Shown piece by piece: positions 59,297-64,000 of a DNA stretch of 64,000 nt. The DNA is taken from assembly GCF_009728735.1 (NCBI RefSeq), contig NZ_CP024636.1:2791670-2855669 (forward strand). Reading direction: 5' to 3'. This stretch comes from Pantoea phytobeneficialis (GTDB lineage: Bacteria; Pseudomonadota; Gammaproteobacteria; Enterobacterales; Enterobacteriaceae). How positions within the stretch are numbered: the first letter of the stretch is position 1; each line of letters begins with the position of its first letter. Under the pieces are notes generated by a model that did no database searches, was not told the DNA's origin, and was given only the letters and a program-made list of their open reading frames with translations. The position numbers were made by a program, and so were the translations under genes.

Positions 59297-60277
59297 ATGG
59301 CACAACAAGTTCAACTCACCGCAACGGTGTCCGAAGCACAACTTGGACAACGCTTAGATCAGACTTTGGCGGAATTGTTCCCTGATTATTCACGTTCTCG
59401 CATAAAAGAATGGATCCTCGAGCGTCGCGTCAGCGTCAATGGCACCGTGGTCGACAAACCGAAAGAAAAGGTTCTGGGCGGCGAGCAGGTGTCGATCAGC
59501 GCTGAAATCGAAGAAGAACAACGCTGGGAAGCGCAAAATATCCCGTTGAATATCGTCTATGAAGACGACGATATCATCGTCATTAATAAACCCCGCGACT
59601 TGGTGGTGCACCCTGGTGCAGGCAATCCGGATGGGACGGTGCTGAATGCGCTGCTTTACCATTATCCGCCGATCGCTGATGTACCGCGTGCGGGTATTGT
59701 CCATCGTCTGGATAAAGACACCACCGGGTTGATGGTGGTGGCAAAAACCGTTCCGGCACAAACCCATCTGGTTGAAACCCTGCAACTGCGCGAAATTACC
59801 CGTGAGTACGAAGCGGTAGCGATTGGCACCATGACGGCGGGTGGTACGGTAAATGAGCCGATGGCGCGTCACTCGACCAAACGTACCCATATGGCGGTGC
59901 ATCCGATGGGCAAACCAGCGACCACGCATTATCGCATCATGGAACATTTCCGTGCGCACACCCGTTTGCGTCTGCGGCTGGAAACGGGGCGTACCCACCA
60001 GATTCGTGTGCATATGGCCCATATCAACCATCCGCTGGTAGGCGATCCGCTTTATGGTGGTCGTCCTCGTCCTCCGAAAGGTGCTTCCGACGAGTTTATC
60101 GCGACGTTACGTGGCTTCGATCGCCAGGCGTTGCACGCGACTATGCTGCGTCTCTACCATCCGATCACAGGTATTGAGATGGAGTGGCACGCGCCGCTGC
60201 CGCAGGATATGGTTGATTTGATCGACGCCCTGAAAGCCGACACCGATATGTTCCGCGATCAGCTGGACTGGTTATGA
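59297..60277 (+). CDS. rluD: 23S rRNA pseudouridine(1911/1915/1917) synthase RluD
   Basis: Makes three pseudouridines in helix 69 of 23S rRNA, important for ribosome assembly and release. The 326-residue product has an N-terminal S4 domain (about 17-75) and the RluA-type catalytic domain with the Asp motif HRLDKDTTGLMVVAKT near 139, and LETGRTHQIRVH. It overlaps pgeF by 4 bp (ATGA). Confidence 0.97.
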   Translation: MAQQVQLTATVSEAQLGQRLDQTLAELFPDYSRSRIKEWILERRVSVNGTVVDKPKEKVLGGEQVSISAEIEEEQRWEAQNIPLNIVYEDDDIIVINKPRDLVVHPGAGNPDGTVLNALLYHYPPIADVPRAGIVHRLDKDTTGLMVVAKTVPAQTHLVETLQLREITREYEAVAIGTMTAGGTVNEPMARHSTKRTHMAVHPMGKPATTHYRIMEHFRAHTRLRLRLETGRTHQIRVHMAHINHPLVGDPLYGGRPRPPKGASDEFIATLRGFDRQALHATMLRLYHPITGIEMEWHAPLPQDMVDLIDALKADTDMFRDQLDWL

Positions 60278-61002
60278 GTGACCTGATCATCCCGGACTGG
60301 CCTGCACCGGCTCGGGTTCGGGCATGTTCCACAACGCGTCACGGCGGAGTGAGCCTGGCGCCCTGGAACTCACTGAATCTCGGCGGTCATGTCGGCGACA
60401 GTGAAGATCATGTGATGCTTAATCGTCAGCGTCTGGTTGAGCGGGCACAATTGCCCGCTATGCCACAATGGCTCAATCAGGTGCACGGTCAGGATGTGGT
60501 GCGTCTGCCCCATGATAACTTGATTCCTGATGCGGATGCGGCGATCACCCGTGAAGCAGGTGTGGTTTGTGCTGTGATGACGGCGGATTGTTTGCCAGTG
60601 TTATTTTGCGCCCGTGATGGCAGTGAGGTCGCCGCAGCCCATGCGGGGTGGCGTGGCTTGTGTAATGGTGTGCTGGAACAGACACTGGCGCAATTTCACT
60701 GTCCCCCCAATGAGATTTATGCGTGGCTGGGGCCGGCCATTGGCCCACAGGCTTTTGAAGTGGGTGCCGAAGTTCGAGCGGCATTTATGGCGCATGATAT
60801 TCGTGCCGATGCGGCATTTCGTCCGGTCGGGGAAAAATATTTTGCCGACATCTGGCTGTTGGCGCGTCAGCGTCTACAGGCGGCAGGTGTGCACTCCATC
60901 AGTGGATCATCGCGCTGTACCTGGCATGAAAACGACGATTTTTTCTCCTTCCGACGCGATCGTATCACCGGGCGTATGGCAACTTTGATTTGGCTGAGAT
61001 AA
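60274..61002 (+). CDS. pgeF: Peptidoglycan editing factor PgeF (YfiH, polyphenol oxidase family)
   Basis: Cytosolic enzyme that removes wrongly incorporated amino acids such as Ser from UDP-MurNAc precursors; earlier called a laccase-type oxidase. The 242-residue product has NQVHGQDVV, TADCLPVLF with the conserved Cys, AAHAGWRGLCNGVLE and SSRCTWHEND with His/Cys ligands. It is coupled to rluD by overlap and precedes clpB, as in E. coli. Confidence 0.95.
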   Translation: MSDLIIPDWPAPARVRACSTTRHGGVSLAPWNSLNLGGHVGDSEDHVMLNRQRLVERAQLPAMPQWLNQVHGQDVVRLPHDNLIPDADAAITREAGVVCAVMTADCLPVLFCARDGSEVAAAHAGWRGLCNGVLEQTLAQFHCPPNEIYAWLGPAIGPQAFEVGAEVRAAFMAHDIRADAAFRPVGEKYFADIWLLARQRLQAAGVHSISGSSRCTWHENDDFFSFRRDRITGRMATLIWLR

Positions 61003-61060
61003 CCTTACGCCACAAGACGATCCAGTAGCGTATTTTTTGCTCACAACTCAGGTCATTAAC

Positions 61061-61090
61061 CTTGAAAAATTTGAGGGATGACCTCATTTA
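61061..61090 (+). promoter_or_regulatory. Sigma-32 heat-shock promoter of clpB
   Basis: CTTGAA (61061-61066), 15-bp spacer, CCTCATTTA (61082-61090), 37 nt before the clpB start. It follows the sigma-32 pattern and the segment closely resembles the E. coli clpB promoter. Confidence 0.85.
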
Positions 61091-61127
61091 ATCTCCAGTA
61101 GCATTTTGACCTGTAACGGGAGGAATC

Positions 61128-63701
61128 ATGCGTCTGGATCGTCTTACCAACAAATTCCAGTTGGCCCTGGCCGATGCACAGTCCCTTGCTCTGGGACACG
61201 ATAATCAATTCATTGAACCCCTTCATGTGATGAGCGCATTGCTCAATCAGGAAGGCGGATCGGTGCGTCCGTTGCTCAGTGCCGCGGGTGCCGATGTGGC
61301 TGGCCTACGTACCGGCATTGATCAGGCTATTAATCGATTACCACAAGTTGAAGGCACGGATGGCGATGTACAGCCGTCCGCCGATTTGGTGCGTGTGCTC
61401 AACCTGTGCGACAAACTGGCGCAAAAGCGCAACGATAACTTTATTTCATCTGAATTATTTGTTCTGGCGGCCCTGGATTCACGCGGTTCGTTGGCGGATT
61501 TACTTAAATCTGCCGGCGCAACCTCAGAAAAACTCGCTAAGGCCATCGAGCAATTGCGAGGGGGAGAGAACGTGAACGACCAGGGGGCTGAAGATCAGCG
61601 TCAGGCATTAAAAAAATACACCATCGATCTGACCGAGCGTGCCGAAATGGGCAAACTCGATCCGGTGATCGGTCGTGACGAAGAAATACGTCGTACCATT
61701 CAGGTGTTGCAACGCCGTACCAAAAATAACCCGGTACTGATTGGTGAGCCAGGGGTGGGTAAAACCGCGATCGTTGAGGGGCTGGCACAGCGCATCATCA
61801 ATGGTGAAGTACCGGAAGGGCTGAAAGGTCGTCGGGTACTGGCACTCGACATGGGTGCGCTGGTGGCTGGCGCGAAATATCGTGGTGAATTTGAAGAGCG
61901 CCTGAAAGGGGTGTTGAACGACCTGGCGAAGCAGGAAGGCAACGTCATCCTGTTTATTGATGAGCTGCATACCATGGTGGGTGCCGGTAAAGCCGATGGC
62001 GCCATGGATGCCGGTAATATGCTGAAACCTGCGCTGGCGCGCGGTGAGCTTCATTGTGTCGGTGCCACGACGCTGGATGAATATCGTCAATACATTGAAA
62101 AAGACGCTGCGCTGGAGCGTCGTTTCCAGAAAGTCTTTGTTGCTGAGCCGAGTGTTGAAGACACCATCGCTATTTTGCGTGGCCTGAAAGAGCGTTATGA
62201 ACTGCATCACCATGTGCAGATTACTGACCCGGCGATTGTGGCAGCGGCAACGCTTTCGCATCGTTATATTGCAGACCGTCAATTGCCGGATAAAGCCATC
62301 GACTTGATCGATGAGGCCGCGTCCAGCATTCGTCTGCAAATTGATTCGAAACCCGAACCGCTGGATCGACTCGACCGCCGTATTATCCAGCTTAAACTGG
62401 AGCAGCAGGCTCTGAAGAAAGAGTCTGATGATGCCAGTGTTAAACGTCTGGAGATGCTGGAAACAGAACTCGACCAGAAAGAGCGTGAATACGCCGAGCT
62501 GGAAGAAGAGTGGAAAGCAGAAAAAGCGTCTCTGACCGGGATGCAGAATATCAAGGCTGAACTGGAGCAGGCGCGATTGTCGCTGGAGCAGGCGCGTCGT
62601 GTGGGTGATTTGGGGCAGATGTCTGAATTGCAGTACGGCAAAATCCCGGCGCTGGAGAAACAACTGGCAGCGGCAACCCAGTCAGAAGGCAAAACCATGA
62701 AACTGTTACGTAACCGCGTAACGGATGTGGAAATTGCCGATGTGCTGGCGCGCTGGACCGGTATTCCGGTGGCCCGCATGATGGAAGGGGAGCGCGATAA
62801 ATTGCTGCGGATGGAGCAGGAGCTGCATGCGCGTGTTATCGGACAGGATGAAGCGGTTGAAGCGGTGTCGAATGCCATTCGACGCAGTCGTGCAGGGTTG
62901 TCCGATCCGAATCGTCCGATTGGTTCCTTCCTGTTCCTGGGGCCTACCGGGGTGGGTAAAACTGAGCTGTGCAAAGCGCTGGCAAACTTCCTGTTCGACA
63001 GCGACGACGCCATGGTGCGTATCGACATGTCCGAATTTATGGAAAAACATTCGGTATCGCGTTTGGTGGGGGCTCCTCCGGGATATGTCGGCTATGAAGA
63101 GGGCGGTTATCTGACTGAAGCGGTGCGTCGTCGTCCCTATTCAGTGATTTTGCTGGATGAGGTAGAGAAAGCGCATCCGGATGTGTTCAACATTTTGCTG
63201 CAGGTGCTGGATGATGGCCGCTTAACCGATGGGCAGGGTCGCACGGTCGATTTCCGTAACACGGTAGTAATCATGACTTCGAACCTGGGATCGGATTTGA
63301 TTCAGGAACGGTTTGGTGCGCTGGATTATCCTGAAATGAAGGATCTGGTGATGTCGGTTGTTGGTCATCATTTCCGTCCGGAGTTTATTAACCGTATTGA
63401 TGAAGTGGTGGTCTTCCATCCGTTGGGTGAAAAACACATTGCATCTATCGCGCAGATTCAGTTGCAGCGGTTGTATAAACGTCTGGAGGAGCGTGGCTAT
63501 CAGCTACATATTTCGGACGAAGCAATTCGCTTGTTGGGAGAAAATGGTTACGATCCGGTTTACGGTGCACGACCGCTGAAACGTGCTATCCAACAGCAGA
63601 TTGAAAACCCACTGGCACAACAGATTCTTTCTGGTGCGCTGGTCCCGGGTAAAACCATCGAGATGGATGTGAAAGATGATGCGATTGTCGCGCATCAATA
63701 G
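61128..63701 (+). CDS. clpB: Disaggregase chaperone ClpB
   Basis: Hexameric AAA+ chaperone that, with DnaK, resolubilises aggregated proteins. The 857-residue product has an N domain (about 1-145, starting [14 protein letters not shown]), AAA1 with Walker [14 protein letters not shown] near 205, a coiled-coil middle domain (about 400-530, rich in Glu/Lys/Leu), and AAA2 with [14 protein letters not shown] near 606 and the pore loop GYVGYEEGG. An internal start near 150 gives the short ClpB form in E. coli; a GTG in GGGGGAGAACGTG (61560-61572) sits at that point here. Confidence 0.98.
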   Translation: MRLDRLTNKFQLALADAQSLALGHDNQFIEPLHVMSALLNQEGGSVRPLLSAAGADVAGLRTGIDQAINRLPQVEGTDGDVQPSADLVRVLNLCDKLAQKRNDNFISSELFVLAALDSRGSLADLLKSAGATSEKLAKAIEQLRGGENVNDQGAEDQRQALKKYTIDLTERAEMGKLDPVIGRDEEIRRTIQVLQRRTKNNPVLIGEPGVGKTAIVEGLAQRIINGEVPEGLKGRRVLALDMGALVAGAKYRGEFEERLKGVLNDLAKQEGNVILFIDELHTMVGAGKADGAMDAGNMLKPALARGELHCVGATTLDEYRQYIEKDAALERRFQKVFVAEPSVEDTIAILRGLKERYELHHHVQITDPAIVAAATLSHRYIADRQLPDKAIDLIDEAASSIRLQIDSKPEPLDRLDRRIIQLKLEQQALKKESDDASVKRLEMLETELDQKEREYAELEEEWKAEKASLTGMQNIKAELEQARLSLEQARRVGDLGQMSELQYGKIPALEKQLAAATQSEGKTMKLLRNRVTDVEIADVLARWTGIPVARMMEGERDKLLRMEQELHARVIGQDEAVEAVSNAIRRSRAGLSDPNRPIGSFLFLGPTGVGKTELCKALANFLFDSDDAMVRIDMSEFMEKHSVSRLVGAPPGYVGYEEGGYLTEAVRRRPYSVILLDEVEKAHPDVFNILLQVLDDGRLTDGQGRTVDFRNTVVIMTSNLGSDLIQERFGALDYPEMKDLVMSVVGHHFRPEFINRIDEVVVFHPLGEKHIASIAQIQLQRLYKRLEERGYQLHISDEAIRLLGENGYDPVYGARPLKRAIQQQIENPLAQQILSGALVPGKTIEMDVKDDAIVAHQ

Positions 63702-63715
63702 ATAAAATGACGATA

Positions 63716-63738
63716 ACGGGCCTGCGGGCCCGTTTTTT
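63716..63738 (+). terminator. Terminator of clpB
   Basis: Stem ACGGGCC / GGCCCGT with a TGCG loop and a T6 tail. Confidence 0.9.
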
Positions 63739-63799
63739 ATGCCTTTCGCACAGGATTTTGCTGCATTTTGCAACGCCTTGCCTGGAAAGTGAGCGGTCG

Positions 63800-63849
63800 C
63801 GCAAAAAGTTTAAATTAGCGCTTGTCAGTCAGAATTATCTCCCTATAAT
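63800..63849 (+). promoter_or_regulatory. rRNA operon promoter P1 with UP element
   Basis: TTGTCA (63822-63827), 16-bp spacer, TATAAT (63844-63849), then the GCGCC discriminator typical of ppGpp/iNTP-sensitive rrn P1. An A/T-rich stretch, AAAAAGTTTAAATTA (63803-63817), forms the UP element. E. coli has rrnG after clpB; this is the equivalent operon. Confidence 0.92.
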
Positions 63850-63940
63850 GCGCCTCCACTGACACGGCAAAGCGGCAACGCAGGCGGTCAGCGAGGGACG
63901 AAGTGATTCATCCCGCCAGAGAAAAATCTCGAAAAAGAGA

Positions 63941-63968
63941 TTGACTCTGAAGGAGGAAAGCGTAATAT
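63941..63968 (+). promoter_or_regulatory. rRNA operon promoter P2
   Basis: TTGACT (63941-63946), 16-bp spacer, TAATAT (63963-63968), about 120 bp after P1. The 16S gene is not reached before the window ends. Confidence 0.85.
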
Positions 63969-64000
63969 ACGCCACCTCGCGACAGACGGTTAACCCGCTG

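Overview
The window is core chromosome from a member of the Enterobacterales. Gene order, protein sequences, the serV-argVYZQ tRNA cluster, MicA and the rrn promoters closely match E. coli, but sequence divergence, cysG placed directly before cysDNC, and a short palindromic repeat family built on GTAGCGGCGCGATTTATCGC point to Erwiniaceae, most likely Pantoea. The genus is an inference and a 16S or whole-genome comparison would settle it. I see no prophage, insertion sequence, integrase, CRISPR array or toxin-antitoxin pair.

Layout. 1-4.5 kb: end of the glycerate branch (garR fragment, garK) and the convergent sensor kinase barA. 4.6-13.7 kb: rlmD, relA, a tandem hairpin repeat where E. coli has mazEF, then mazG, pyrG, eno, queE and convergent queD. 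14-24.7 kb: assimilatory sulfate reduction (cysJIH, then cysG-cysDNC) with a YCII protein and an Iap-like peptidase between. 24.8-31 kb: ftsB-ispD-ispF-truD-surE-pcm, mostly overlapping, then nlpD-rpoS. 31-42.7 kb: mutS, mltB, yjdM, a DapA-family enzyme, tam, pncC, SOS-controlled recA with recX, and alaS. 42.9-51 kb: csrA, five tRNA genes, yqaB-yqaA, gshA, sRNA MicA, luxS, ypjD-corB, ffh. 51-54 kb: rpsP-rimM-trmD-rplS and a GNAT acetyltransferase. 54-64 kb: aroF-tyrA with TyrR boxes, pheA with its phenylalanine-rich leader peptide and attenuator, raiA with a CRP site, bamD, rluD-pgeF, heat-shock clpB, and finally the P1 and P2 promoters of an rRNA operon whose genes lie beyond the right edge.

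How the genes work together. CysDNC activate sulfate to PAPS, CysH reduces it to sulfite, CysJI reduce sulfite to sulfide, and CysG makes the siroheme CysI needs. AroF, TyrA and PheA cover entry into the shikimate pathway and its Tyr and Phe branches. BarA, CsrA, RelA and RpoS are linked global regulators of stationary phase and stress. RpsP-RimM-TrmD-RplS, RluD, RlmD, TruD, RaiA, AlaS, Ffh and the rrn promoters serve translation.

No undescribed multi-gene system is visible. The best leads are small: an Iap homologue that appears to have lost metallopeptidase active-site residues, an orphan palindromic operator before ftsB, a repeat element that supplies the garK stop codon, a multi-hairpin tandem repeat between relA and mazG, and a DapA-family enzyme with a changed substrate motif.
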